This document shows positions 15,252-21,156 of a stretch of 24,920 bases of DNA, piece by piece. The stretch covers positions 1 to 24,920 of the forward strand of contig CALJZR010000004.1 of the NCBI GenBank assembly GCA_937983635.1. Reading direction: 5' to 3'. The notes under the pieces were generated by a model. It made no database searches. It saw only the letters and a program-made list of their open reading frames with translations, and was not told the DNA's origin. Numbering within the stretch: the first letter of the stretch is position 1; the number at the start of each line of letters is the position of its first letter. The position numbers and the translations under genes are program-made. Source of the DNA: an uncultured bacterium (GTDB lineage Bacteria > Patescibacteriota > Patescibacteriia > Patescibacteriales > UBA12465).

Positions 15252-15824
15252 ATGCCTATAAAAAAAGCCTATATCATCCATGGCTGGGAGGGCAATTCCC
15301 AAGGAGGTTTTCTGCCTTGGTTAAAAAAAGAGTTAGAAAATAAAGGCTACCAAGTATCAGCCCCAGACATGCCGGATCCCAATACCCCCCAAATTAGTGC
15401 TTGGGTCGGAAAAATGCAGGAATTAATCGGCGCCCCCGACGAGAACACTATTCTTATCGGCCACAGCTTGGGCGGCCTTGCTATTTTACTATATTTACAA
15501 TCACTACCGCCTCAAAACAGAGTTGGTCAGGCTGTTCTAGTTGCTAGCGTTATTGAGGACATTAAAGACCTGTCCCCGGAAGGAGCTTTAATTATTAATT
15601 CCTGGCTGGAGCAGGGAAAAAATTTAGACGCTGATAAAATCAAGCAAGCCTGCCCGCAAATTAACGCTTTCTTTTCTGACGACGACCCCTTCATCCCCTT
15701 ATCAAGCGAACAAATCGCCCGCGAACAGTTAGGAGCCATCACCGTGATTGAGCACCAGAAAGGCCATTTCAACCAAGAAACTAATATTTATGAAGTTCCT
15801 GAAATTATAAAAATAATTATATAA
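15252..15824 (+). CDS. RBBP9/YdeN-type alpha/beta serine hydrolase
   Basis: A 190-residue small alpha/beta hydrolase. The N-terminus AYIIHGWEGNSQGGFLPWLKK is the typical start of the RBBP9/YdeN family, with APDMPDPNTPQ following. The nucleophile elbow is IGHSLGG with Ser72. The acid is in FSDDDPFIPL (Asp143-145), and the catalytic His is His172 in KGHF. All three triad residues are present and the length is normal, so it should be an active esterase-like hydrolase. The natural substrate of these proteins is generally unknown. The next gene begins 4 nt after its stop. Confidence 0.88.
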   Translation: MPIKKAYIIHGWEGNSQGGFLPWLKKELENKGYQVSAPDMPDPNTPQISAWVGKMQELIGAPDENTILIGHSLGGLAILLYLQSLPPQNRVGQAVLVASVIEDIKDLSPEGALIINSWLEQGKNLDADKIKQACPQINAFFSDDDPFIPLSSEQIAREQLGAITVIEHQKGHFNQETNIYEVPEIIKIII

Positions 15825-15828
15825 AAAT

Positions 15829-16500
15829 ATGAATAAAATAGGATTACGCCCTCAAGGCGAAGATTTTCCCAGGATTCCTAAAGATTTAGAGCCAGAAATT
15901 AAAGAAGGCCGCGATCGCCGATACTCATCCGCTCAAGAAAAAATTGAAGAAACAGAAGATGAACAACAAGCAGACATAAATAATCCCCGTCACCGCTTTA
16001 AAACTGAAAATGATATCATCGATGAATCATATCTTAATTATGGTGAAGAAACAGTAGGAGCCCCTGATGATGACGAGATGATGGAAGAAAATATAATGCC
16101 AGCGTCGCCTTCTTCCATCACTGATTATGATATCAAAGAAATTAATCCTGAAAATGAAGGATTAATTGGAGCCGCTTCTGTTTCCGGGGAAGAGAAAACT
16201 ATTTTAATTAACCGAGAGCCTGGAGAAACGAAATCTGAGTCAACTATCATAGATGTAAAAGAAGAAGAAAATCTAATTCGACAAGCCTTATCTGAAAAAT
16301 ATGAAAATTCAGGAGATGAAATGACAAAATCTTCCAAAATACGAGCCGCTTCTTATAAAGACTACGGCTTTGGCAGTAAAATTGAAATGCGCAGGAATGG
16401 TTACGGCGAAAGCCACCAAGGAGATAATCTCAAAACAATGCCCGAGAGAAAAAAACAAAGAGGCTTCAGAGGGCTCCTCCGTAATTTGATTAAAGGCTAG
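15829..16500 (+). CDS. Acidic, largely disordered protein with a basic C-terminal tail
   Basis: A 223-residue protein with no membrane segment and few hydrophobic runs. It is rich in Glu, Asp, Ser and Asn and is probably mostly unstructured. The last 25 residues switch to strongly basic (ERKKQRGFRGLLRNLIKG), a possible amphipathic or nucleic-acid/membrane-binding helix. The charge layout, acidic body with basic tail, is its only clear property. No family is recognised. It is the last of a run of closely spaced genes starting at 13222. Confidence 0.65.
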   Translation: MNKIGLRPQGEDFPRIPKDLEPEIKEGRDRRYSSAQEKIEETEDEQQADINNPRHRFKTENDIIDESYLNYGEETVGAPDDDEMMEENIMPASPSSITDYDIKEINPENEGLIGAASVSGEEKTILINREPGETKSESTIIDVKEEENLIRQALSEKYENSGDEMTKSSKIRAASYKDYGFGSKIEMRRNGYGESHQGDNLKTMPERKKQRGFRGLLRNLIKG

Positions 16501-16524
16501 ATAATATCTAAAACTAGCAAAATC

Positions 16525-16552
16525 TTGCCAAAACCTATATTTTTGCTATAAT
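16525..16552 (+). promoter_or_regulatory. Promoter of the DksA-like/lspA operon
   Basis: TTGCCA (16525-16530), a 16-nt spacer and TATAAT (16547-16552), with TG at 16544-16545 giving an extended -10. It is one of the better promoter matches in the window. The leader of about 50 nt contains no Shine-Dalgarno sequence before the ATG at 16610. Confidence 0.7.
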
Positions 16553-16609
16553 TATAAAAAAGGAACCGCAAAGGTTTTGTTTTAATTTTACTAAGAATGA
16601 ATTAAGAAT

Positions 16610-16993
16610 ATGGACAATAAATTAGACCCAAAAATCATCGCCGAAATCAAAAAAGAATTATTGGCTAACAAAAAAGAGATTTTAGATAATCTTGAAGATA
16701 TTTCTCACAAAGATACACATGAAGCGGATAATTTAGGCTCTAAATTCCCAGAATATGGCGACAAACCTGACGAAAATGCTCAAGAAATTAGCGACTATAC
16801 GGCTAACTCCGCCGCGGAAAAAGTTTTAGAAAAAACTTTAACCGATATTGAAGGCGCCCTTAAGCGCATTGAAAATGGTACCTATGGCATCTGCAAATAC
16901 TGTGGGCAATTAATTGCTCCCAAGCGTCTCCAGGCTCGACCAGTCGCCAGTGCTTGTATCACTTGTAAGACGGAGCTGCAAGAAAATGAATAA
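16610..16993 (+). CDS. DksA/TraR-family zinc-finger protein
   Basis: A 127-residue protein with an N-terminal helical region and a C4 zinc finger: YGICKYCGQLI (Cys95, Cys98) and ACITCK (Cys116, Cys119), with the typical IENGTYG lead-in and the AP.RL.A.P linker. DksA-type proteins bind in the RNA polymerase secondary channel and modulate initiation, often with ppGpp. The acidic coiled-coil-tip motif of E. coli DksA is not clearly present. An acidic stretch (EYGDKPDENAQE) lies near residues 48-60. Its last codons overlap the lspA start by 8 nt, so translation is probably coupled. A second family member lies on the opposite strand at 18191. Confidence 0.88.
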   Translation: MDNKLDPKIIAEIKKELLANKKEILDNLEDISHKDTHEADNLGSKFPEYGDKPDENAQEISDYTANSAAEKVLEKTLTDIEGALKRIENGTYGICKYCGQLIAPKRLQARPVASACITCKTELQENE

Positions 16994-17492
16994 ACTTTCA
17001 ATTAATAATAAAGGATGGCAAAACATAGCTGGGCTGATAGTCATAGCTATGTTTTTTATAGGCGATCGCTTCTTAAAACAACTAGCTTTAGAGCAAGGAT
17101 ATAGGCAAAGCATCAACATTCTTGGCGATTGGCTGCAATTTAATTTCGCACCCAATCCCTATATCGCTTTCTCCATACCTTTTGGAGGAATTTTAGTAAA
17201 TATTATTAGCGGCTTCTTAATAACTTTTCTAACAATTGCCTTAATCAGTTTAATAATTAAAAAACGCCTGAGCACCATCGAAAAATTCTTAATTATCCTA
17301 ATAATTATAGGTGCTACAAGTAATTTCATTGACCGCCTATTGTATGGCTTTGTTATTGATTATTTAGATTTAAAATATTTTACTATTTTTAATTTAGCCG
17401 ATATGATGATTAGTGGACCCATTGCCTTTGTTATATTTAATTTTAAAAAATATGGAAACTATGGAAAAAATACTCTTAAGCCAAAAGGGTAA
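16986..17492 (+). CDS. lspA: Lipoprotein signal peptidase II
   Basis: A 168-residue aspartyl membrane protease that removes signal peptides from prolipoproteins after Cys lipidation. It has four hydrophobic segments. Conserved blocks are FAPNPYIAFSI (the 'N.G.AFS' region), GATSNFIDRLLYGFVIDYLDL with catalytic Asp125, and FTIFNLADMMI with catalytic Asp139. I use the ATG at 16986, because the upstream in-frame extension lies entirely within the DksA-like gene. The resulting 8-nt overlap (ATGAATAA) suggests translational coupling. A predicted substrate, the lipoprotein at 12475, is in this window. Length is normal for the family. Confidence 0.93.
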   Translation: MNKLSINNKGWQNIAGLIVIAMFFIGDRFLKQLALEQGYRQSINILGDWLQFNFAPNPYIAFSIPFGGILVNIISGFLITFLTIALISLIIKKRLSTIEKFLIILIIIGATSNFIDRLLYGFVIDYLDLKYFTIFNLADMMISGPIAFVIFNFKKYGNYGKNTLKPKG

Positions 17493-18159
17493 AGAAAAAT
17501 TTTTCGAGGCATCCCCCCAATTAATAGCAGTGAAAGAACTACTTCAGTATTTAAAAAATAAAAAACTAGCTTCAGAAAATCCAGAGATATACCGAGAAAA
17601 AAGCTTTCAAGCCTACAAAGACTTAAGTAGTCTTTTATTAGAAAACGGCGGTGAGTTTGTGACTGATGTTAATTTAATTTATAAAAAATACGGAAATAAC
17701 TTTTCCTCTCCTTTTATTGTCAGGAGAGAAGACCCAGAAAAAGTAGCAGCACTAAGCGAAGGACAGGATATAAGCTTAGCCTTTGACCCTAATGTAGTGG
17801 GCGATCGTGGTGATAAATATGCCAATTGCGCTATCTGGCCATATGGAAAAGACGCCGTGGGTGGAATCAGAAATGCATTTTTAGAAGGACGTGGGATGGC
17901 TGGACCTTTAGTTACTTTGATTGCTGTAAATGATAACCCCAATAATATCAGCATAGAGGAGCCCAGAGATAGCATGAAAAAAGTTGGGACCATCGAACGA
18001 GAAGCTGTCCGTATTGTTTCTGGAAAAATTACTAGAAATGATCTTGAATTTATCATTCTGCGCATCCAAAAAGACTTCTTTCCCCCGGAAAACATGACCG
18101 ATGAAGAAAAAACGGAAGAAAGAAAACAAATATTTAGAGGAATAATTTTCGAAAAATAA
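17461..18159 (+). CDS. Hypothetical soluble protein overlapping the end of lspA
   Basis: A 232-residue protein that I do not recognise. It could start at ATG 17461 or three codons earlier at 17452. Both lie inside the end of lspA in another frame, so it is co-transcribed with it. The N-terminal 70 residues look helical. The middle (about 100-185) looks like an alpha/beta domain with small-residue-rich segments (ISLAFDPNVVGDRGDKYA, GGIRNAFLEGRGMAGPLV) and a following VGTIEREAVRIVSG. No signal peptide or membrane segment is present. It ends just before a hairpin shared with the convergent DksA-like gene. No function can be assigned. Confidence 0.7.
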   Translation: MEKILLSQKGKEKFFEASPQLIAVKELLQYLKNKKLASENPEIYREKSFQAYKDLSSLLLENGGEFVTDVNLIYKKYGNNFSSPFIVRREDPEKVAALSEGQDISLAFDPNVVGDRGDKYANCAIWPYGKDAVGGIRNAFLEGRGMAGPLVTLIAVNDNPNNISIEEPRDSMKKVGTIEREAVRIVSGKITRNDLEFIILRIQKDFFPPENMTDEEKTEERKQIFRGIIFEK

Positions 18160-18191
18160 AAAAGGCCAGTGTTTATAAAAAACTCTGACCT
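18152..18191 (-). terminator. Terminator of the minus-strand tsaE/DksA-like unit
   Basis: An imperfect 12-bp stem (arms 18163-18174 and 18180-18191, two mismatches) is followed on the minus strand by a long T-rich run (18152-18162). The 5' arm begins at the stop codon of the DksA-like gene. On the plus strand the stem lacks a T-tract but may still slow transcription of the convergent gene. Confidence 0.75.
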
Positions 18192-18484
18192 CAAATTCTG
18201 GAACAAATAATACATTTCTCAGCGGCGGGAACTAATTTGAGTCTTTCGAGCTCTATTTTAGCCCCACAGACATCACAGAATCCATACTCATTATTATCAA
18301 TCTTAGATAGCGCTCTTACCAAAATTGGTACGAGCGTTTTCTGTTTATAACGAGTATAAGGAGAAATGTCTCCGGATAATAATTCGTCTTGTATCCGGCC
18401 TGAATCTTTGTATTTGTTAATACGCCCAACGATTCTTAATCGCTGATATTCCAGAAATTCTTGGGGAAATTTGGTTTTTTCCAT
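18191..18484 (-). CDS. Second, short DksA/TraR-family zinc-finger protein
   Basis: A 97-residue protein with a C4 zinc finger, YGFCDVCGAKI (Cys70, Cys73) and KCIICSRI (Cys91, Cys94), joined by ELERLKLVPAAE, the standard DksA/TraR zinc-finger linker. The N-terminal 60 residues are helical and much shorter than in E. coli DksA, closer to TraR-sized proteins. Such proteins can bind RNA polymerase without ppGpp. It has its own promoter (18505-18533) and ends with TGA. It is transcribed toward the other DksA-like gene operon, with only a terminator between. How the two divide labour is unknown. Confidence 0.86.
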   Translation of the reverse strand: MEKTKFPQEFLEYQRLRIVGRINKYKDSGRIQDELLSGDISPYTRYKQKTLVPILVRALSKIDNNEYGFCDVCGAKIELERLKLVPAAEKCIICSRI

Positions 18485-18504
18485 TTTCCGATTTTTGGAC
18501 TATT

Positions 18505-18533
18505 ACTATATAACATTATTAAACTTTTGTCAA
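18505..18533 (-). promoter_or_regulatory. Strong promoter of the short DksA-like gene
   Basis: On the minus strand, TTGACA (18533-18528), a 17-nt spacer and TATAGT (18510-18505). This gives a perfect -35, ideal spacing and one -10 mismatch. It starts immediately after the tsaE stop codon, so the DksA-like gene has independent expression. Confidence 0.8.
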
Positions 18534-18535
18534 GA

Positions 18536-18973
18536 CTAAAAATTGAACGTTATTTCGCGACTATCCTCACCTATATTTTTTATTCTAATATTAAATAAAT
18601 TATCTGTTAAAATAGACTCTACTCTCTCCGCCCACTCCACTGCACTCACCGTATCCGCCACCCCCAAATAATCACCGGCACCAATCTCCAATAGCTCTTT
18701 GCCTTGAGAAAGGCGATAGGCGTCAATATGGCACAAACGCTTAATCTGATCCTTCTTAACCGGATAAAGTTTCATAATGGTAAAAGTAGGACTGTTAACC
18801 GTCGCTTTGATGCCTAAACCCGCGGCGATACCCTGCACTAAGGCAGTCTTGCCCGCTCCTAAATCACCATATAAAGCTAAAATCTCGCCCCCACGCAAAG
18901 ATTGGCCTAATTCCTGTCCCAGGGCAAAGGTCTCTTCGGGGCTATGACTGATATAGGTTTTTTTAGCAGACAT
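18536..18973 (-). CDS. tsaE: tRNA threonylcarbamoyladenosine biosynthesis ATPase TsaE (YjeE)
   Basis: A 145-residue P-loop protein that works with TsaB and TsaD to put t6A at position 37 of ANN-decoding tRNAs. The N-terminus SHSPEETFALGQELGQSL and the Walker A YGDLGAGKTALVQGIAAGLG (Lys42) are diagnostic. They are followed by VNSPTFTIMKLYP (the family's conserved 'SPTF') and HIDAYRL, and SAVEWAERV is the usual late block. Length is normal. No tsaB or tsaD is nearby. It is divergent from the ArsR-like gene, and no clear promoter of its own is visible in 18974-19017. Confidence 0.95.
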   Translation of the reverse strand: MSAKKTYISHSPEETFALGQELGQSLRGGEILALYGDLGAGKTALVQGIAAGLGIKATVNSPTFTIMKLYPVKKDQIKRLCHIDAYRLSQGKELLEIGAGDYLGVADTVSAVEWAERVESILTDNLFNIRIKNIGEDSREITFNF

Positions 18974-19017
18974 ATTAACATTCTAAAGGATAACGGTAGG
19001 AAAATAAAGAGTATCTC

Positions 19018-19046
19018 TTGACAAGCAGACGACTTTGCAATATAAT
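19018..19046 (+). promoter_or_regulatory. Consensus sigma70 promoter of the ArsR-SdpI operon
   Basis: TTGACA (19018-19023), exactly 17 nt, and TATAAT (19041-19046) match the consensus at all 12 positions. The start codon at 19072 is 25 nt after the -10 box, giving a leader of about 19 nt. Confidence 0.92.
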
Positions 19047-19061
19047 TAGATATATATCTAA
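19046..19061 (+). promoter_or_regulatory. 16-bp perfect palindrome, candidate operator of the ArsR-like repressor
   Basis: TTAGATATATATCTAA reads the same on both strands. It overlaps the last base of the -10 box and covers the expected transcription start. A partial copy of the right half (ATATCTAAATAT) follows at 19062-19073. ArsR/SdpR repressors bind such AT-rich inverted repeats, so autoregulation is likely. The link is inferred. Confidence 0.7.
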
Positions 19062-19071
19062 ATATCTAAAT

Positions 19072-19356
19072 ATGTTTTTCAATCGCTCCTTTGCCGCTTT
19101 AGCGGATCCCAACCGCCAGGCCATTCTCCAAACTTTAAAAAAAGGGGAATGTCCGGTTTCTACTATTGCCGCCACCCTAGACATTACCTTAGCTACCCTC
19201 TCCCATCATCTCGATATCTTAAAACGAGCCGACCTCATTAGTGCCCGGCGTTCCGGCCGCCAAATCTTCTACAGCCTAAATATGAGCGTCTTTGAAGAAA
19301 TCAGTGAAGCTTTACTTAAATTTATCGGCCCGAAACAGCCGAAAAAAATAAAATAA
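19072..19356 (+). CDS. ArsR/SdpR-family winged-helix repressor
   Basis: A 94-residue protein with the compact winged-helix fold of ArsR-type regulators: FAALADPNRQAILQTLKKGECPVSTIAATLDITLATLSHHLDIL and so on, with recognition helix ATLSHHLDILKRADLI and wing RRSGRQIFYSL. It lacks the Cys metal-binding box (CVC) of arsenic sensors. The closest functional type is SdpR, the autorepressor of the Bacillus sdpRI immunity operon. I start at ATG 19072 because the upstream in-frame TTG at 19018 is the -35 box. The following gene is 4 nt away and encodes an SdpI-family protein, so the repressor and membrane partner form an operon like sdpRI. Confidence 0.9.
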   Translation: MFFNRSFAALADPNRQAILQTLKKGECPVSTIAATLDITLATLSHHLDILKRADLISARRSGRQIFYSLNMSVFEEISEALLKFIGPKQPKKIK

Positions 19357-19360
19357 AAAT

Positions 19361-20023
19361 ATGGAAAAAATTACACTAAAAACCGAATACCGTGCCGTCT
19401 TAATCTTACTCGCCACCATCGGCTTAAGCCTCTGGGCCTATCCACAACTCCCCCTTCGCGTCGCCTCGCACTGGGGCTTTAATGGCGAAGTCAACGGCTG
19501 GATGAGCCGTGACTTTCATTCCATCCTTTTCCCGGCACTAATGATTGTGATGTATCTGATGTTTCTAGTTATTCCTTATTTTGATCCTAAAAAAGAACGC
19601 TATCTGGAATTCGCTAAAGTCTATCGTCTAATGCGCGACGCTATTCTATTTATGCTCTTAGGCGTCTATGCCACTGCCTCTTTCTATAATCTCAATTACG
19701 ACATCAACGTCGGTGTTATTGTCGCCACTCTTCTCGGCATTTTAATGATTATTCTCGGTAACTACTTCGGTAAGTTAAAACGCAACTGGTTTATTGGCCT
19801 GCGCAGTCCCTGGGCTCTGTCTTCAGAAAATGTCTGGAACAAAACTCATCGTCTTGGCGGCCGTCTCTTTATGATTTGGGGCATACTGATAATTATTGCC
19901 CCTTGGCTAAACTTTCAGGCAGCCATGGCTATTCTCTTAGGCGGCATTGCCTTAATTATCATCAGTGTCAATGTTTATGCCTATCAGCTCTACCGCCAAG
20001 AGAAAAAACAAAAAATAAATTAA
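19361..20023 (+). CDS. SdpI-family membrane protein (DUF1648 + SdpI)
   Basis: A 220-residue protein with about six membrane helices. The N-terminal DUF1648 part shows PQLPLRVASHWGFNGEVNGW between TM1 and TM2. The C-terminal SdpI part shows LGNYFGKLKRNWFIGLRSPW (from about residue 128), continuing into ALSSENVW and THRLGGRLFMIWG. In Bacillus subtilis, SdpI gives immunity to the toxin SdpC and sequesters SdpR at the membrane when the toxin is present. Here no toxin gene is in the window, so it may protect against foreign toxins or serve as a membrane stress sensor. It is co-transcribed with the ArsR-like gene and ends at the terminator at 20040. Confidence 0.92.
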   Translation: MEKITLKTEYRAVLILLATIGLSLWAYPQLPLRVASHWGFNGEVNGWMSRDFHSILFPALMIVMYLMFLVIPYFDPKKERYLEFAKVYRLMRDAILFMLLGVYATASFYNLNYDINVGVIVATLLGILMIILGNYFGKLKRNWFIGLRSPWALSSENVWNKTHRLGGRLFMIWGILIIIAPWLNFQAAMAILLGGIALIIISVNVYAYQLYRQEKKQKIN

Positions 20024-20039
20024 ATAAATTAAAGCTTTA

Positions 20040-20070
20040 AAAAACCCGTTCGCATTTGAACGGGTTTTTT
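20040..20070 (+). terminator. Terminator after the SdpI gene (usable from both strands)
   Basis: The arms AAAAACCCGTTC (20040-20051) and GAACGGGTTTTT (20058-20069) form a 12-bp perfect stem with a 6-nt loop and T6. Because the stem is flanked by A and T runs it can also stop the convergent minus-strand gene ending at 20078. Confidence 0.93.
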
Positions 20071-20077
20071 ATTAACC

Positions 20078-20341
20078 TTATTTTTGAGACTTCTGCCACA
20101 GGCGCTTGAATAAAGGCAAAGTGAGGGTAGACAAAAGAAAGCCAATGGTGGGAACGACGGCATTAAGATAGGCTTGTTCAATATTAATAGCGAGGAAATA
20201 TAAGAATATGGCAAGATAAGTAAAAATCATTAAGAGCCCGCGGCGAGTCCAGCTCCCCTCCCACTTCTTATCCAATTCTACCCGCTTATTTCTTTCTTCA
20301 ATGGTGCGCAGACGTGTTTCCAAATCAAATGTTTGGCCCAT
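20078..20341 (-). CDS. Two-TM protein with an N-terminal charged helix, unrecognised
   Basis: An 87-residue protein. The first 30 residues are a charged, probably coiled-coil helix (LETRLRTIEERNKRVELDKK). Two hydrophobic helices follow (about 34-52 and 60-78) and a basic tail (KRLWQKSQK). A single gene with its own extended -10 promoter and a terminator shared with sdpI. No family is recognised. By layout it could be a small membrane scaffold or oligomeric protein, but that is only a guess from its shape. Confidence 0.7.
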   Translation of the reverse strand: MGQTFDLETRLRTIEERNKRVELDKKWEGSWTRRGLLMIFTYLAIFLYFLAINIEQAYLNAVVPTIGFLLSTLTLPLFKRLWQKSQK

Positions 20342-20376
20342 ATAGATAATTATAAATATTGATTAGATATAATTTA

Positions 20377-20385
20377 ATTATACCA
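20377..20385 (-). promoter_or_regulatory. Extended -10 promoter of the two-TM protein gene
   Basis: The minus strand reads TGGTATAAT, the same nine bases as upstream of the lipoprotein gene (12444). It lies about 35 nt before the ATG. Confidence 0.6.
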
Positions 20386-20438
20386 TCGTAAGACAAACAA
20401 ATAAAATAAAGGTTGTTGCTTTTAATATTCTCCCCACC

Positions 20439-20462
20439 AAAAAACAGGCTTAAAAACCTGTT
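20439..20462 (-). terminator. Terminator of the rplS-tRNA transcript
   Basis: On the minus strand, AACAGG, an 8-nt loop and CCTGTT run into T6. It lies 10 nt after the end of the Val tRNA gene. Confidence 0.85.
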
Positions 20463-20472
20463 CTTTATAGAG

Positions 20473-20546
20473 TGGGCGCACAAGGATTCGAACCCTGGAC
20501 CCCTTCGGTGTAAACGAAGTGCTCTAACCAGCTGAGCTATGCGCCC
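20473..20546 (-). tRNA. tRNA-Val (anticodon UAC)
   Basis: A 74-nt cloverleaf: acceptor GGGCGCA/TGCGCCC, D stem GCTC/GAGC, anticodon stem CTTCG/CGAAG with loop TTTACAC (anticodon TAC), and T stem CAGGG/CCTTG with TTCGAAT. The discriminator is A. CCA is not encoded and must be added by the CCA-adding enzyme. It is the last gene of the minus-strand rplS-tRNA unit. Confidence 0.96.
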
Positions 20547-20556
20547 TTATAAGGGG

Positions 20557-20640
20557 TGGGCGAAAGAGGATTTGAACCTCCACGGCCTTGCGGCCACAAG
20601 CCCCTCAAGCTTGCGTGTCTACCAATTTCACCATCCGCCC
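20557..20640 (-). tRNA. tRNA-Leu (anticodon GAG)
   Basis: An 84-nt class II tRNA with acceptor GGGCGGA/TTCGCCC (one G-U pair), anticodon stem CAAGC/GCTTG with loop TTGAGGG (anticodon GAG), a long variable arm built on GGCC/GGCC, and T stem GGAGG/CCTCT with TTCAAAT. CCA is not encoded. It is 10 nt from the Val tRNA gene. Confidence 0.95.
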
Positions 20641-20644
20641 TTCG

Positions 20645-20670
20645 ATAAAGGGGCAACAACGCCCCTTTAT
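20645..20670 (-). terminator. Hairpin between rplS and tRNA-Leu
   Basis: A perfect 10-bp stem (ATAAAGGGGC / GCCCCTTTAT) with a 6-nt loop lies 4 nt from the tRNA 5' end. It lacks a real T-tract, so it may partly terminate the rplS mRNA or guide separation of mRNA and tRNA by nucleases. Confidence 0.55.
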
Positions 20671-20696
20671 ATAAATTGATTGTAAATAATAACAAA

Positions 20697-21056
20697 TTAA
20701 CGGACAACTTTCTCCGTCAACTTCTTCTTATAACCTCTCTTCAAGAAATAAAGCTTAGCGCGACGTACTTCCGCGATCTTCTTCACTTCAATCTTGGTGA
20801 TGGTAGGTAAATTCAAGGGGAAAATTTTCTCCACGCCAATACCGTCGGAAACTTTTCGGACCGTGATGGTGCCGCCTTTTTCCTTGTTATGTTTGCGGGC
20901 GATAATCATGCCTTCAAAATATTGAATGCGTTCTTTTTCTTCACCTTTAGAATTTAATTCTTTAATTTTCTGATGAACACGGACGGTCATGCCTGGTTTT
21001 AACTCCAGTTCGACAGTCTTCTGTTCCTCTTTAGATTCAGTTTTTTTCTCGGACAT
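20697..21056 (-). CDS. rplS: 50S ribosomal protein bL19
   Basis: A 119-residue ribosomal protein at the 30S-50S interface. After a charged N-terminal extension of about 15 residues (MSEKKTESKEEQK) comes the bL19 domain: LKPGMTVRVHQKIKE, RIQYFEGMIIARKH, ITVRKVSDGIGVEKIFPLN and the C-terminal RRAKLYFLKRGYKKKLTEK. All are family hallmarks. The leader carries a strong hairpin (21079-21099) but no Shine-Dalgarno sequence. Two tRNA genes follow in the same direction. Confidence 0.97.
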   Translation of the reverse strand: MSEKKTESKEEQKTVELELKPGMTVRVHQKIKELNSKGEEKERIQYFEGMIIARKHNKEKGGTITVRKVSDGIGVEKIFPLNLPTITKIEVKKIAEVRRAKLYFLKRGYKKKLTEKVVR

Positions 21057-21078
21057 ATAAATTTGGCAAAAACCAGAA

Positions 21079-21099
21079 ACGAGATGCTAGCCACCTCGT
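21079..21099 (-). promoter_or_regulatory. 5' UTR hairpin of rplS, candidate bL19 leader
   Basis: On the minus strand, the arms ACGAGGTG and CATCTCGT (8 bp, one G-U) close a 5-nt loop GCTAG, about 22 nt before the ATG. There is no T-tract. Ribosomal protein leaders of this kind, including L19 leaders in other bacteria, allow autoregulation by the product. That role here is inferred. Confidence 0.5.
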
Positions 21100-21113
21100 T
21101 CGGTCTAAATTAC

Positions 21114-21154
21114 TTAAGTCTTGTCTAATATTATAATCAAAATTAAGACTTGTC
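21114..21154. repeat. Direct repeat pair flanking the -10 of the rplS promoter
   Basis: TTAAGTCTTGTC (21114-21125) and TTAAGACTTGTC (21143-21154) match at 11 of 12 positions, 29 nt apart. One copy overlaps the -35 box and the other the expected transcription start region, so they could be operator sites. Confidence 0.5.
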
Positions 21155-21156
21155 AA
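21128..21156 (-). promoter_or_regulatory. Promoter of rplS and the tRNA genes
   Basis: The minus strand has TTGACA (21156-21151) inside the last codons of the upstream kinase gene and TAATAT (21133-21128) after a 17-nt spacer. A perfect TATAAT at 21135-21130 overlaps this but leaves only a 15-nt spacer. Confidence 0.7.

Noticed and set aside
16494..16533. GCTAG...CTAGC and TAGATA/ATCTA hairpins after the acidic protein gene
   Set aside because: The stems are short, AT-rich and lack a T-tract. They are not convincing terminators.
19018..19071. TTG start giving an 18-residue longer ArsR protein
   Set aside because: The TTG is the first half of a perfect -35 box and the extension is unlike ArsR N-termini.
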